Numbered from the stretch's first letter, positions 1-8,723 are shown. The stretch is DNA of 64,000 bases from CAMCXE01 sp036520615 (GCA_036520615.1 DATDJI010000018.1:62001-126000), one strand, 5' to 3'. Numbers and translations: made by a program. The notes: generated by a model from the letters alone, not told the origin.

Positions 1-195
1 AGGGTCCCGTATTTATTTTTAGCTGTTTGTGTATTTTGCACGGCGCCGGATCGACATTATTTTAATCGGCTGGCAAGACCTAAGAGTTTGGCTGCGGAAA
101 AATGGCGTGTAAATGAGCAGTTTATGTTTTGCAGGAAAGTGGTACGTGGAATTTTGAAGGATTTGTCACACAAGCGCGTTAAAGGGCAGAGGAGC

Positions 196-1353
196 CTAGA
201 GTGGCTTTTGTTCATGCTCACGAAATTGTGTAGGCGTCATATCAGTAAACTTTTTAAAGAACCGATTAAAAGCAGCCTTGCTATTGAATCCAGCTTTTGT
301 GGCGATATCGGTAATGGCCAGAGCCTGTGAATCGGCTGCGCTCAACACTCGTTTCACCTCCTCTACTCGGTAGCGGTTCACAAATTCGTGAAAGTTTTGG
401 TTCAACGTGCGGTTTATTGCGGCGGAAACCAAGCGAGAATGTAGACCGGTTTGTTTGGAGAATTCTTCCAGCGTGAGCCTGGGGTTGAGATAAAGCTTTT
501 CCTTTTCCATTGCATTTTGGATTATCGCGAGCTGTTCCGGCGTTATTTCATCTCTCGCTGTATTTTCGCCTTCACTTTTACTTTCGTTAATACCCTCGAA
601 CAAATCAGAATAAATTAGGCTGTAGAAAATTAGGATATTAATAAGTATAAAGAGGACATAGTTCGCCATAACGGCAAGAGCTTCAGCTATTGGCGCAAAC
701 TGAAAAGCACCAACAATGTGAGCGGCAAGAAAGCAAACCCAAGACGCCATAAAGCCCCCAATCAACAGAACGAGCCAAGTCAGATCAATGCGTTCAATAT
801 CGGAATAATTTTGTTTAAGTAATTTGCGATACTTGAATAATTGGTAAAGACACGCGACTCCGTACAGTACGATGACGATTTTTTCAGGGTGCACAAGCCA
901 GTCAAAAAGAGGTTCAATGGCACCATAGTCTTTAAAATTTAGTGCTATTCCCTCTTTAATTTCAATAGGGCGGCGATAGTAGAAAAAATACAGTAATACG
1001 GGTGTTGCAGCTGCCGGTATCAGATGAAAAGCGTCTGTGGGTACGAACTTGAAATCTTTGTAGATCACCGAACGGATATACCAATAAAGAATTGGTCCTT
1101 CGAGAAAACACGCGAAATTAAATACAAAAAATATGTTGGGGCTAAAGTCAAACGCCAAAAATCTAAATGCTTCTCCCCATAAGATTAGGAGGTGCAAAGC
1201 AATCATGGCATTTAGCAGCAGGAAGAGTGCAAGTAATAAATTGCTGTAGGGTTTGGAGCCTCGATGAGCAAGAAACAGCACTGCCAACAGGCTGCACTCT
1301 CCGACGCGCAATAGCAGGGCAACATCGTGGATATTAAAAAGAACTGCGTTCAT
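196..1353 (-). CDS. Membrane-anchored AraC-family transcriptional regulator
   Basis: The 385-residue protein has an N-terminal half of about seven hydrophobic segments (roughly residues 1-250) and a C-terminal AraC/XylS DNA-binding domain (about 275-380). The C-terminal part shows the two helix-turn-helix units: LTLEEFSKQTGLHSR, then ITDIATKAGFNSKAAFNRFF with the following FTDMTPTQFR, the usual family signature. Regulators of this architecture sit in the inner membrane and presumably pass an envelope or extracellular signal straight to DNA; the ligand is unknown. The start is an ATG with no strong ribosome binding site. It is transcribed away from the neighbouring esterase gene, with about 460 bases between them. 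An inverted repeat at 1423-1460 upstream could be its operator. The class is certain, the target genes are not. Confidence 0.88.
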   Translation of the reverse strand: MNAVLFNIHDVALLLRVGECSLLAVLFLAHRGSKPYSNLLLALFLLLNAMIALHLLILWGEAFRFLAFDFSPNIFFVFNFACFLEGPILYWYIRSVIYKDFKFVPTDAFHLIPAAATPVLLYFFYYRRPIEIKEGIALNFKDYGAIEPLFDWLVHPEKIVIVLYGVACLYQLFKYRKLLKQNYSDIERIDLTWLVLLIGGFMASWVCFLAAHIVGAFQFAPIAEALAVMANYVLFILINILIFYSLIYSDLFEGINESKSEGENTARDEITPEQLAIIQNAMEKEKLYLNPRLTLEEFSKQTGLHSRLVSAAINRTLNQNFHEFVNRYRVEEVKRVLSAADSQALAITDIATKAGFNSKAAFNRFFKKFTDMTPTQFREHEQKPL

Positions 1354-1817
1354 GGCGGATTGGTTAATCGAAGACGGCGTGAAGATAAGGGACGTGAATT
1401 GTGCCCATCACCTGAACGCAACACTAGGCGTTTTTTGCTCAATGTCTAAATTTGCCTAGTTGAACAAATTGTTGGGTATCAACTGATGCACATACAGGAA
1501 ATGATACGTTGGTGTTCTTATGTATTCTGTCGGCAAGTCAGATGGGGCAAGCGGTTGCTCGTTATCAAAGCTGGTATTTGCACCAAAGCGTGAAGGTGAA
1601 GTCGGGGGAATTTGTTTAGCGCGGGCTGACTTTAAGTGAGCAAATTTACTATGCCGCTAGAATACAGGGTGAATTAACGCTCTGCGTATTCCTATAGAAG
1701 TGCCCCCCTGTGTGAGAAGGGCAGGGGTTTTAACAAAGGATAAAAGGGATTTATCTGGACACCCGTTTTTACAACAGAATTTAAATCGGGTGCCCAGCTA
1801 GAAAATTTTCCCTTTAT
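1354..1817. other. Intergenic region between araC-type regulator and esterase
   Basis: No intact gene is visible. It contains an inverted repeat, ACTAGGC at 1423-1429 and GCCTAGT at 1454-1460, with arms 31 bases apart (about three helical turns), 70-107 bases upstream of the regulator start and suitable as an autoregulatory site. At the far end, 1755-1797 forms the esterase terminator. An open stretch near 1540-1690 (plus) is broken by a TAG and is too short to call. Confidence 0.5.
1755..1797 (-). terminator. Hairpin downstream of the esterase gene
   Basis: On the minus strand CTGGGCACCCG pairs with CGGGTGTCCAG, an 11-bp stem with one G-U pair, about 20 bases after the stop codon. The pairing can extend outward through AAAGGGA and TCCCTTT. 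The following tract is only moderately T-rich, so it may act in both directions or as an RNA-end stabiliser. Confidence 0.6.
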
Positions 1818-3152
1818 TTATTTTAAATAACCCTTAATTGCGTTGTACCAGGTCTGGCCTAAAAATTTGTAACCCGTATCGTTGGGATGCAGGTTGTCCG
1901 ATCCCAGTCCATTGCTAGGGAAATTTTTATATTGGTCCACGAGAATTACATTAAAGCCTTGTTTGATGCGCTCTTGCACAACCCCTGGAATTACCGCGTT
2001 ATAAGAATTCGCCCAGTCTTTTGCGTAGTCCGTGCGCGGTGTAATCAGGGCAACAGCGAGCAACGCGTTGGGTTTGCTATTGATGATTTTGTCCATCAAA
2101 GCACCCACTCTTTGCGCCATGGCCTGCGCGCCGTTATTGTTGGGTTCTACCCACGAATCGTTGGTGCCAATCATTAGCAGAATAATATTTGGATCACTGT
2201 TAAGCGCGGGGCTTGGCACTATGCCCGCGATCTGATTAATCGACCATCCGCTATTACCTTCATGATTGCGCGGGAAGCTTTTGCCCTCTACGGTGGTGGG
2301 GCCATTGGATTTGGTACCGATGAATGTGATGTTTTTATTATTCAACACCGCCTGACGAAACAGCTCCACCCGGTAGGCACCGCCGCTACCGCCAACACCA
2401 TCAGTAATGGAATCCCCCAACGGCAGAATTTTGCACGGGCCACTGGCAGGGCAGATTGTCGGCGCTGGCGGCTCTTCAAAGCGGCCGCCATCGGCAGAAT
2501 AAATGGCCAGGCCCGCCAAGGTAGCGCTGTCCACCTGGGAGGTGAATTGAATGGTCAAGGCGCCGTCACTGACCGGGATATTATTGGCCCTGAGTATATA
2601 GGCGCTGTCGTGGCCCACTTTGCTGAAAATATCCAAACCGGTAACCACCGTCTGCCCTTCAACTACCACGCTGAAGCTGCGGCTGCCGGCGCTGGTGTGA
2701 TACATCTCAACCAGGTTTAGCACCACACTGTACGTGGCCTTGCTGACGGGAATAGTGTAGGTAAAAGTGCCGTAACGCTCAGTTTGGTAGAGAGCGGAAC
2801 TACTAGTGCCGGAAATGGGGTCTGTGGTGGTGTTAGGCGTACCGCCGGAGGAGAAACGGTCAGCCTCGTAACGCACCCCATCCAAAGTTACTGCGCTGGA
2901 TGCTCCCACATCAATTGCATACACCAGGCTGCCGGCTACACCACTTGAACTGGAAGAACTGCTGGAGCTGGACGAGCTGGATGTTGAACTTGAAGAGTTT
3001 GAAGACGAACTCGAAGAGCTGGACGATGAATTGGAGGAGCTAGACGATGAACTCGAAGAACTGCTTGAGGATGAGGATTCTGTACCCGGAGCGCCACCGC
3101 ACGCGATCAAAAGGGTCATAAGCGAGAAAGGGATTAAGTGCCGGATTTTCAA
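1818..3152 (-). CDS. Secreted lipoprotein: malectin-like domain plus SGNH/GDSL carbohydrate esterase (CE3-like)
   Basis: This is probably a surface-attached deacetylase acting on plant polysaccharide such as acetylated xylan. The start is taken as TTG at 3152 because GGAGG lies at 3161-3165, eight bases upstream. An in-frame TTG at 3167 would put that motif inside the gene. The N-terminus (MKIRHLIPF...) is a lipoprotein signal with lipobox LIAC. Then come about 45 nearly uninterrupted serines, a linker style typical of Cellvibrio and Saccharophagus enzymes. A malectin-like carbohydrate-binding domain follows (YAIDVG, VRYEADRFSSGG, LYQTERYG). The C-terminal SGNH hydrolase has block I PLGDSITDG, block II HEGNSGW, block III GTND and block V DNLHPND, giving the Ser, Gly, Asn and Asp/His set. 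Block order and spacing best fit family CE3, so acetyl xylan esterase is the most likely activity; the substrate is inferred. Confidence 0.88.
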   Translation of the reverse strand: MKIRHLIPFSLMTLLIACGGAPGTESSSSSSSSSSSSSSSNSSSSSSSSSSNSSSSTSSSSSSSSSSSSSGVAGSLVYAIDVGASSAVTLDGVRYEADRFSSGGTPNTTTDPISGTSSSALYQTERYGTFTYTIPVSKATYSVVLNLVEMYHTSAGSRSFSVVVEGQTVVTGLDIFSKVGHDSAYILRANNIPVSDGALTIQFTSQVDSATLAGLAIYSADGGRFEEPPAPTICPASGPCKILPLGDSITDGVGGSGGAYRVELFRQAVLNNKNITFIGTKSNGPTTVEGKSFPRNHEGNSGWSINQIAGIVPSPALNSDPNIILLMIGTNDSWVEPNNNGAQAMAQRVGALMDKIINSKPNALLAVALITPRTDYAKDWANSYNAVIPGVVQERIKQGFNVILVDQYKNFPSNGLGSDNLHPNDTGYKFLGQTWYNAIKGYLK

Positions 3153-3513
3153 CGTGAAGTCCTCCAAAGTAGTTGGCTTTGCGAATCGTTAGTCTAAGCC
3201 CGGCAATTATTGCCCGGTCCGAAACCATCCGATATTCGAGCCTTAATAATATTATGGTAAGACGATAATCATCCTCGAACTTGCTTGAGCAATCTGAGAG
3301 GCTGTGCAAGAAACTGATAAAAGATCGGCGCTGATTGGAGAGAATGAGATCAAGGCCCTAGGTTCGGATCGCTTCATTTCAGATGTGTTATCCGTTAAGC
3401 AGAGCAAGCTTGCGATTCTCCTTATTCGAGCTTATTTTAGATGTGTATATGCATCATGTTGACATTATTATGCTAAAGTGATGGATATATTCATCATAAA
3501 GTGGGGATGGCTT
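3153..3513. other. Divergent intergenic region, esterase / hipBA
   Basis: It holds the leaders of the minus-strand esterase and the plus-strand hipBA operon. The right end carries the hip control region at 3451-3495. Two similar tracts, AGATGTGTTA near 3379 and AGATGTGTAT near 3440, form a loose direct repeat. An apparent minus-strand frame at 3040-3309 is only the out-of-frame shadow of the serine repeat and is not a gene. Confidence 0.45.
3451..3495 (+). promoter_or_regulatory. Candidate hipBA promoter and operators
   Basis: A perfect -35 box TTGACA lies at 3459-3464. Just downstream is the near-perfect palindrome GATGGATATATTCATC at 3480-3495 (one mismatch), placed where the -10 element and start of transcription should be. 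A second inverted pair, GCATCAT at 3451-3457 and ATTATGC at 3467-3473, surrounds the -35 box. Two operators over the promoter fit the usual autorepression by a HipB-type antitoxin. No good -10 is visible at ideal spacing. Confidence 0.5.
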
Positions 3514-3759
3514 ATGGCGCTTGATCAACTTGGCCAGCACATTAAGACCCTGCGCAAAGAGCGCAATTGGAGCCAGCAGCATTTAGCAGAAATGGCTGGG
3601 TTGGATAGAACAACGCTGGGTATGTTGGAGCGCAATAGCTATACCGATATTGGTATCCGCAAGGTACAGCGAGTACTGGAATTACTGGATAAAACGCTCG
3701 TTATCGCAAATGCTGGCTTGCCGACGTTAGATGATCTGCAACAACAGGCACAGGGATAA
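3514..3759 (+). CDS. hipB: HipB-like XRE-family antitoxin / repressor
   Basis: A small protein of 81 residues from the ATG at 3514, preceded by GGGGAT. A GTG 36 bases upstream would add a segment lacking family similarity. The XRE helix-turn-helix is clear: LGQHIKTLRKERNWSQQHLAEMAG followed by DRTTLGMLERN. Its stop lies three bases before the kinase gene, so the two are one transcript. By family knowledge HipB binds HipA, neutralises it and represses the operon with it. It is a short version of HipB and ends soon after the DNA-binding domain. Confidence 0.85.
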   Translation: MALDQLGQHIKTLRKERNWSQQHLAEMAGLDRTTLGMLERNSYTDIGIRKVQRVLELLDKTLVIANAGLPTLDDLQQQAQG

Positions 3760-3762
3760 CCC

Positions 3763-4998
3763 ATGGCTGAAATAGACGCCTACGTAAATCGCCATCGAGT
3801 TGGTCGCCTGACAAAATCCGCTGCCAAGCATTTTTTTTCTTATGATTTGGACGCGCAAGAAGCGGTTTCGCTGACTATGCCGATGCGCACGGAAAGCTAC
3901 CTGTACGAGCAAGGATTGCATCCCATTTTTCAAATGAATCTTCCTGAGGGTGCTTTACGTCTTGCGATTGAACGTGCCACTGCAAAACAATTCGGCAGTG
4001 ATGATTTAACTTTGTTATCGCTATTGGGTAACCATCAAATTGGCCGATTGCGCTACGCACTGGCAGACAAAACCTTACCTGCAGAAACACGTGCGGCACC
4101 GCAACTTAACGACCTGTTGCACAGCGAGGATACAGCCTTGTTTAGCCAGCTGATGGCGCGTTATGCGATGGCTTCGGGCGTTGCAGGTGTGCAGCCTAAA
4201 GTGCTACTGGACGCCTTTGATGATTTGCCATTAATTACTGCGCACGACATTAAGCTATCAAGCTTTAAAAAAGTGACATTGCCATTAAAAAAATACATCG
4301 TAAAAACCTGGGGGCCAGAGTTTCCAGAATTGGCGTGTAATGAATTTGTCTGCCTGAGTTTTGCTCAGCACGCAAAATTAATTACACCGAGATTTTATTT
4401 GAGTGATAACACCAAACTGCTCATCTCAGAACGCTTTGATGTAGGTAGTGCAGATGAGGCTTTAGGGTTTGAAGATTTTTGCGTGCTGCAGGGAAAGCCG
4501 ACGGCTGCTAAATATGATGCCAGTATAGAATCCTGTGCTAATACGTTACGCCTATTTGTATCGCCCGAGCATGTGCAGCAGGCGCTGTATGATTTTTTCA
4601 AACTCACGCTTATTAACGTAAAAATTCAAAATGGCGACGCCCATTTAAAAAACTATGGAATTATCTATCGCAATTTGGCCGAATTTAAATCAGGAGCGCT
4701 GCCCAGTGAAAGTCGGCAATTTTCGCCTGTTTATGATGTGGTCAGTACAACCCCGTATATTCCCAATGACTCAATGGCTCTAACCTTAACCGGTTCCAAG
4801 CGTTGGCCAAAATGGCAGGTTTTAGAAAAGTTTGGTAAACAGCATTGCGGACTAACCAGCAAAAAAATTGAACAAAGTGTGCATGAGATCGAAGCGTCGG
4901 CAAAACTTACCCTCCCGATAATTGAAAAACTTATTCAGCAACAACCTGCATTTGAACCTGTTGGTGAAAAAATAGCTGAGTTGATGATGAGAAATTAA
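3763..4998 (+). CDS. hipA: HipA-like serine/threonine kinase toxin
   Basis: At 411 residues it is close to the 440 of E. coli HipA. The N-terminal HipA subdomain covers about residues 5-105 (VNRHRVGRLTK, FQMNLPEGALR). The kinase part follows, with GVAGVQPKVLL near 139-149, the catalytic loop NGDAHLKN at 290-297 (Asp292, Asn297) and a metal-binding YDVVSTTPY further on. HipA kinases phosphorylate glutamyl-tRNA synthetase or related tRNA synthetases and halt translation, causing dormancy; the target here is not known. It is coupled to the upstream antitoxin gene. The catalytic residues are present, so the toxin looks intact. It is distinct from the three-gene HipBST layout because the N-terminal subdomain is fused. 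Confidence 0.88.
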   Translation: MAEIDAYVNRHRVGRLTKSAAKHFFSYDLDAQEAVSLTMPMRTESYLYEQGLHPIFQMNLPEGALRLAIERATAKQFGSDDLTLLSLLGNHQIGRLRYALADKTLPAETRAAPQLNDLLHSEDTALFSQLMARYAMASGVAGVQPKVLLDAFDDLPLITAHDIKLSSFKKVTLPLKKYIVKTWGPEFPELACNEFVCLSFAQHAKLITPRFYLSDNTKLLISERFDVGSADEALGFEDFCVLQGKPTAAKYDASIESCANTLRLFVSPEHVQQALYDFFKLTLINVKIQNGDAHLKNYGIIYRNLAEFKSGALPSESRQFSPVYDVVSTTPYIPNDSMALTLTGSKRWPKWQVLEKFGKQHCGLTSKKIEQSVHEIEASAKLTLPIIEKLIQQQPAFEPVGEKIAELMMRN

Positions 4999-5030
4999 TG
5001 AGTTGAAAGCGGTTAGTTTTTCCTGACAGG

Positions 5031-5138
5031 CTATTCAAGCTTAAGAAAAAACTGACAGCGCTTTGTAGTTTTTTGGCGACTACCCCAGTACCAGTATTTG
5101 TTGCAGCCGTTGTAATACACCGTTACTTGTTCGGGCAT
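5031..5138 (-). CDS. Possible 35-residue small protein, unknown
   Basis: From ATG at 5138 the frame reads MPEQVTVYYNGCNKYWYWGS and ends KRCQFFLKLE before TAG. It is rich in aromatic residues, has two cysteines and many basic residues, and does not look random. It lies just downstream of another minus-strand frame, in a different phase. No clear ribosome binding site is present. It could be a real small protein or the 3-prime remnant of a longer gene broken by a frameshift. I do not recognise the family. Confidence 0.25.
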   Translation of the reverse strand: MPEQVTVYYNGCNKYWYWGSRQKTTKRCQFFLKLE

Positions 5139-5160
5139 CTTGTGGCTGCTTTTTTGGTTG

Positions 5161-5364
5161 TTAGCTTTTCATTTGCTGCCGATTTGCGGTTTTTGCGTGC
5201 TGCAGAATTTCATTCAGGCTTTTGAGTTTGGGCATACATAGCACCGCCAATTCATCCACGCGGCGGAGCACCTCATTCATGCGCCGAGCGCCATAGTCAC
5301 ATGCACGAGACTTATACATCAGACGCTGCGGCTCGCGTCCAGATTGGAACGGGTATAACTCCAA
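5161..5364 (-). CDS. Small ORF of unknown function, possibly a gene remnant
   Basis: It encodes 67 residues from a TTG start, with helical, charged sequence such as RRMNEVLRRVDELAVLC. The same frame stays open upstream for about 30 codons (SCCASGYAKNEPADDPSEV) without a start codon before a TGA. It therefore looks like the tail of an older, longer protein. The N-terminal extension carries adjacent cysteines. I do not recognise the family. Position between a toxin-antitoxin pair and a receptor cassette suits a decayed accessory gene. Confidence 0.3.
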   Translation of the reverse strand: MELYPFQSGREPQRLMYKSRACDYGARRMNEVLRRVDELAVLCMPKLKSLNEILQHAKTANRQQMKS

Positions 5365-5554
5365 TGCCGCGCGCCCGGCTACTTCGCTTGGATCATCTGC
5401 CGGTTCGTTCTTGGCGTATCCGCTGGCGCAGCAGCTGTAGCTAGGTCATCGGGATTTTTGCACTCACATTTCAGCGACGTTTTAGTCACATTAGCGCTGC
5501 TAACCTTCCGTTATTTCATCAATTAAGCACTATCTATTCTTGGGGGATAGCAAC

Positions 5555-7963
5555 ATGAGCAGGCTACTGAACAAAACGAGCAGGTATTTCAGGCAGGTAT
5601 CGTGGTTGGCCCTGTCGGCGCTTCCGATGGGCTTTTCACAATTTGCCCTTGCGGCAGAGGCGCCCGGTGGGATAACAATCCTGGTAAAAGACCAGATTAC
5701 TGATCGGCCCCTCGCCAATGTGCAGATCACAATCAGGGAGCGTGAAAACAATTCCAAACAATCAATGCAAACCGATGCGCAAGGTCGCATCGCTATTGAC
5801 CAGCTCGATCCGGGACTCTATTCGGTGATCGTTACAAAACCTGGCTATGCAAGCTCAAATGAGCCTAGCGTTCGCGTGTTAACGCGCAAAAACATACAGA
5901 TTGACTTCGAATTACACAGAGACTCGGTAATTGAGGAGGTGCTGGTTACCGCGAGGCGGGGTGACGAATCTGCTTCAGTTTCCAGTACTACGCTCAATAG
6001 AGATGCGTTGCGAAGTGCTGTGGGCGGTGGCGCAGATCCGCTGCTATCGCTGGATGGACTGCCCGGTTTGGCGTCCACCGGTGAATTTGCCAACTTTAGC
6101 GTACGCGGCCGTGGCCCGAGAGATAACTTATTACTCGTCGATGACCTGCCCTTTGATAAAGCGGTGCACTTTGATGCGACCTTGGGTGAAAACGAGGATG
6201 TGGGTGGTGGCGGCCGTTTCTCGATTTTCGCGCCGAATGTCATTAAAGGCGCCGAGTTCTCCCCCGGTGGCTGGGGCCCTGCTTATGGCGGGCGGGCGGC
6301 ATCGCTGCTCAAACTGGATGTTGCCGATGGCAATCCAAGCCCGTCGGCAAGCCTACGCCTGGACCTGGCAGGCTTCGAAGTAGGTTACGACGGCCCGACC
6401 GGTATCACTGAAGACTCGACTATGCTTTTTTCGGCTCGGCGACTAGATTTCGGCGCTTTTTTTGAAACCATTGAAGAGCTGGATATCGGCGAGCCGGTGT
6501 TACGCGATGTGATCGTAAAAACGGTGGTACCGCTCAACGAGAACCACACTTTAGAAGCTCTGCTGATCGATACAAAAGAAGACTACACTCGGGGCGTGAC
6601 ACACGTTTTTGCATCGCCGGATTTCCAAGATACGGCGCTGCAATATTCCACACAGGATAGCGATTTATACGGGTTGACGTTGCGATCGTTGATCGGTGAT
6701 GAAGCTGTGTGGACCAATAAAGTTTATTACCGCAAAAGCGACAAACTCAGCTCAGAGGGGGAAGCATTTCCTGAGCAAGTGCCTAAAGGATCGCCCGCGG
6801 AGAGTTTCCCAGTGCGGGAAAATATTATTAGTGTCGCTGAAGGTGAGACAGAGATCGGCTGGCGCAGCGGTTTTGAAACCCCGAATCGCTGGGGCGTGTT
6901 CAGTGCCGGTATTCAAACGGCGCAGATCGAATTGAATTACGACACTCTTTTAGCTGGCGATTGGAACCGATATGTCTTTGATGCCGATGATTTCAGGCCC
7001 AACCCCGAGCAGAACTATACGGTGCTGACTCCCGCTGCAACCAACTCCTCACTGCGTCAGAAAAACACCAACTATGCCAGTTACGCAGACCAGCTTTTTG
7101 AGCTTGGCGATTGGGATATTCACACAGGATTGCGGTTTGAGCGGGACGGCTTTGCAGATGAAGATTTCGCGTCGCCCAGATTCAGCGTCAATTGGAAGCC
7201 TACTAAGACGATTCGCTACTTTGCCACCGCAGGGCTTTTTCATCAGTCACCACGGTATTTACAGCTTGCCGCTAACGCCTCAAATCAGCTCAAAACCGAA
7301 CAAATCACCCACAGTAGTATCGGTTTTGAGTTCTTCCCGTTCGAGCGCTGGTCGGTGTTGACTGAAACCTATTTTCAAAAACTCGATGATCTAGTGGTGG
7401 ACCTTGATCGCGTAAATGGAACCTTTGCCAACATTGGCGAGGGCACTTCCTACGGCGCTGATATTGTCGTCAACGGCACGCTGCGTGAAGGTCTCTACGC
7501 TTCTGCAACCTATTCTTACAACGATTCGGTTATCGACCGGAAGGACGGTCGCGGCGATGTAGCTGCGGACTTCAACCGCAAACACGTTGCAACCCTTGGC
7601 CTAACCTGGGAGATCAGCGACCGCTGGAAAGTCGCCGGGCGTTATAAATATCTATCGGGTAGGCCGGATGAAGAATTTATTATCCACGCCAACGTATTGG
7701 GGGGCGGGCAACCTCTGCGCTACTCAAAAGAGATTACTCAGCCGAATGTTGGTCGTAAAGGCAATTACGCCTTATTAAATGTGCGCGTTGATTATCAGCG
7801 CGCATTTGGCCCCATCGACATGACAGCCTTTTTGGATGTCATCAACGCAACCTCAGCGGCGTCCAGCGACGATACTGAGTTTGACTACCGCCGGGGCATT
7901 CTGGTGAAAGACGATAGCGAAGCCGAGCCACTGATTGGCCTGCGGCTGGACTATGCCTGGTAA
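5555..7963 (+). CDS. TonB-dependent outer-membrane receptor with carboxypeptidase-regulatory-like N-terminal domain
   Basis: An 802-residue outer-membrane transporter that takes up a ligand using TonB/proton-motive force. The ATG at 5555 is preceded by GGGGGA; a TTG 15 bases earlier would place that motif inside the gene. Domains in order: signal peptide (1 to about 34, ending FALAA), a carboxypeptidase-regulatory-like beta-sandwich (about 40-115), the plug (starting IEEVLVTARRGDE, with VRGRGPRDNLLLVDDLPFD), then the 22-strand barrel, ending with aromatic Trp (DYAW) as expected for barrel insertion. No degradative enzyme lies next to it. It is followed by a response regulator and histidine kinase on the same strand, so the pair probably senses or controls its uptake. 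The ligand is unknown. Confidence 0.88.
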   Translation: MSRLLNKTSRYFRQVSWLALSALPMGFSQFALAAEAPGGITILVKDQITDRPLANVQITIRERENNSKQSMQTDAQGRIAIDQLDPGLYSVIVTKPGYASSNEPSVRVLTRKNIQIDFELHRDSVIEEVLVTARRGDESASVSSTTLNRDALRSAVGGGADPLLSLDGLPGLASTGEFANFSVRGRGPRDNLLLVDDLPFDKAVHFDATLGENEDVGGGGRFSIFAPNVIKGAEFSPGGWGPAYGGRAASLLKLDVADGNPSPSASLRLDLAGFEVGYDGPTGITEDSTMLFSARRLDFGAFFETIEELDIGEPVLRDVIVKTVVPLNENHTLEALLIDTKEDYTRGVTHVFASPDFQDTALQYSTQDSDLYGLTLRSLIGDEAVWTNKVYYRKSDKLSSEGEAFPEQVPKGSPAESFPVRENIISVAEGETEIGWRSGFETPNRWGVFSAGIQTAQIELNYDTLLAGDWNRYVFDADDFRPNPEQNYTVLTPAATNSSLRQKNTNYASYADQLFELGDWDIHTGLRFERDGFADEDFASPRFSVNWKPTKTIRYFATAGLFHQSPRYLQLAANASNQLKTEQITHSSIGFEFFPFERWSVLTETYFQKLDDLVVDLDRVNGTFANIGEGTSYGADIVVNGTLREGLYASATYSYNDSVIDRKDGRGDVAADFNRKHVATLGLTWEISDRWKVAGRYKYLSGRPDEEFIIHANVLGGGQPLRYSKEITQPNVGRKGNYALLNVRVDYQRAFGPIDMTAFLDVINATSAASSDDTEFDYRRGILVKDDSEAEPLIGLRLDYAW

Positions 7964-8004
7964 TAGGGCCTGGTAACTAGGGCCTGGTAAATCGTGCCTG
8001 GTAA
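7955..8004 (+). repeat. Four tandem copies of GCCTGGTAA at the receptor stop codon
   Basis: The 9-mer GCCTGGTAA occurs at 7955, 7968, 7982 and 7996, spaced 13, 14 and 14 bases. The first copy encodes the final Ala-Trp-stop of the receptor. The others follow directly and repeat the flanking TAGG or similar bases. It fills the whole gap before the response-regulator ribosome binding site. Slipped-strand duplication is the simplest origin. Confidence 0.85.
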
Positions 8005-8018
8005 GGGGAACGCAGCAA

Positions 8019-8723
8019 ATGGCAAATGTACTTGGCAAGGTGTCGATTAGAGCGTTGATTGTCGAAGATAACCGCGACATCAGTGAGAACATTGCCGCCT
8101 ATCTCGAAAAGCACGGCTACCTATTGGATTTTGCCTACGACGGGATAAGTGCGATGCATTTAGCCTTGACGAACCCGTTCGACATTATCGTGCTCGACTT
8201 AATGATTCCAGGCATGGACGGCCTACGCTTCTGCCAAAAGCTGCGCACGGATGCGCAAGTTAGCACGCCCGTGCTGATGCTCACGGCCAGAGATACGCTC
8301 GACGATAAACTCAAAGGCTTTGCGGCTGGGGCCGATGACTATTTGGTTAAGCCATTTGCATTACAAGAGCTTCACGCAAGGCTTCAAGCGCTGTACAAAC
8401 GCAGCCAGCGAAAAGCTGACAACGTGTTAACGGTTGGCGACTTGACTTTGAATAGGGCTACGCTGCAGGTGCATCGCGCGGGGCAGCGTGTCGAACTCAC
8501 GCCCGCTTGCTTAAAACTCTTGCAACGGCTTATGGAAGCGGCGCCGTCCGTTGTCACTCGCGATGATCTTGAAACCTTATTGTGGGCAGACGAGCGCCCC
8601 GATGGCGATGCGCTGCGCACGCATTTGTACAAACTGCGCCACGCGATTGACAGGCCGTTTGATAGCCCGTTAATTCACACCGTACATAAAATTGGCTATC
8701 GAATTGCCCAGGAGTCGCAATAA
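8019..8723 (+). CDS. OmpR/PhoB-family response regulator
   Basis: 234 residues. The N-terminal receiver domain (about 10-125) has acidic pair Glu16-Asp17, phospho-acceptor Asp60 (VLDLMIPGMDG), Thr89 and Lys111 (DDYLVKPF), so all receiver residues are intact. The C-terminal winged helix (about 140-232) has RVELTPACLKLLQRLM and LRTHLYKLRHAID, typical of OmpR/PhoB proteins. The gene sits 55 bases after the TonB-dependent receptor and its stop overlaps the kinase start (TAATG), so translation of regulator and kinase is coupled. It most likely controls the upstream receptor gene; no binding site could be assigned. Confidence 0.92.
   Translation: MANVLGKVSIRALIVEDNRDISENIAAYLEKHGYLLDFAYDGISAMHLALTNPFDIIVLDLMIPGMDGLRFCQKLRTDAQVSTPVLMLTARDTLDDKLKGFAAGADDYLVKPFALQELHARLQALYKRSQRKADNVLTVGDLTLNRATLQVHRAGQRVELTPACLKLLQRLMEAAPSVVTRDDLETLLWADERPDGDALRTHLYKLRHAIDRPFDSPLIHTVHKIGYRIAQESQ

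Larger units (their letters stand above)
4999..5554. other. Region between hipA and the TonB-dependent receptor, with small minus-strand ORFs
   Basis: Two short minus-strand reading frames with coding-like composition fill most of it (5031-5138 and 5161-5364). The rest, 5365-5554, is the leader of the receptor gene. The base composition changes visibly at about 5500, so a junction between DNA of different origin is possible here. Confidence 0.4.

Noticed and set aside
1540..1690. Plus-strand protein-like stretch upstream of the esterase terminator
   Set aside because: Interrupted by an in-frame TAG and too short; could be chance.
3040..3309. Minus-strand frame of 89 residues overlapping the esterase start
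   Set aside because: It is the out-of-frame reading of the poly-serine region and leader, with no ribosome binding site.
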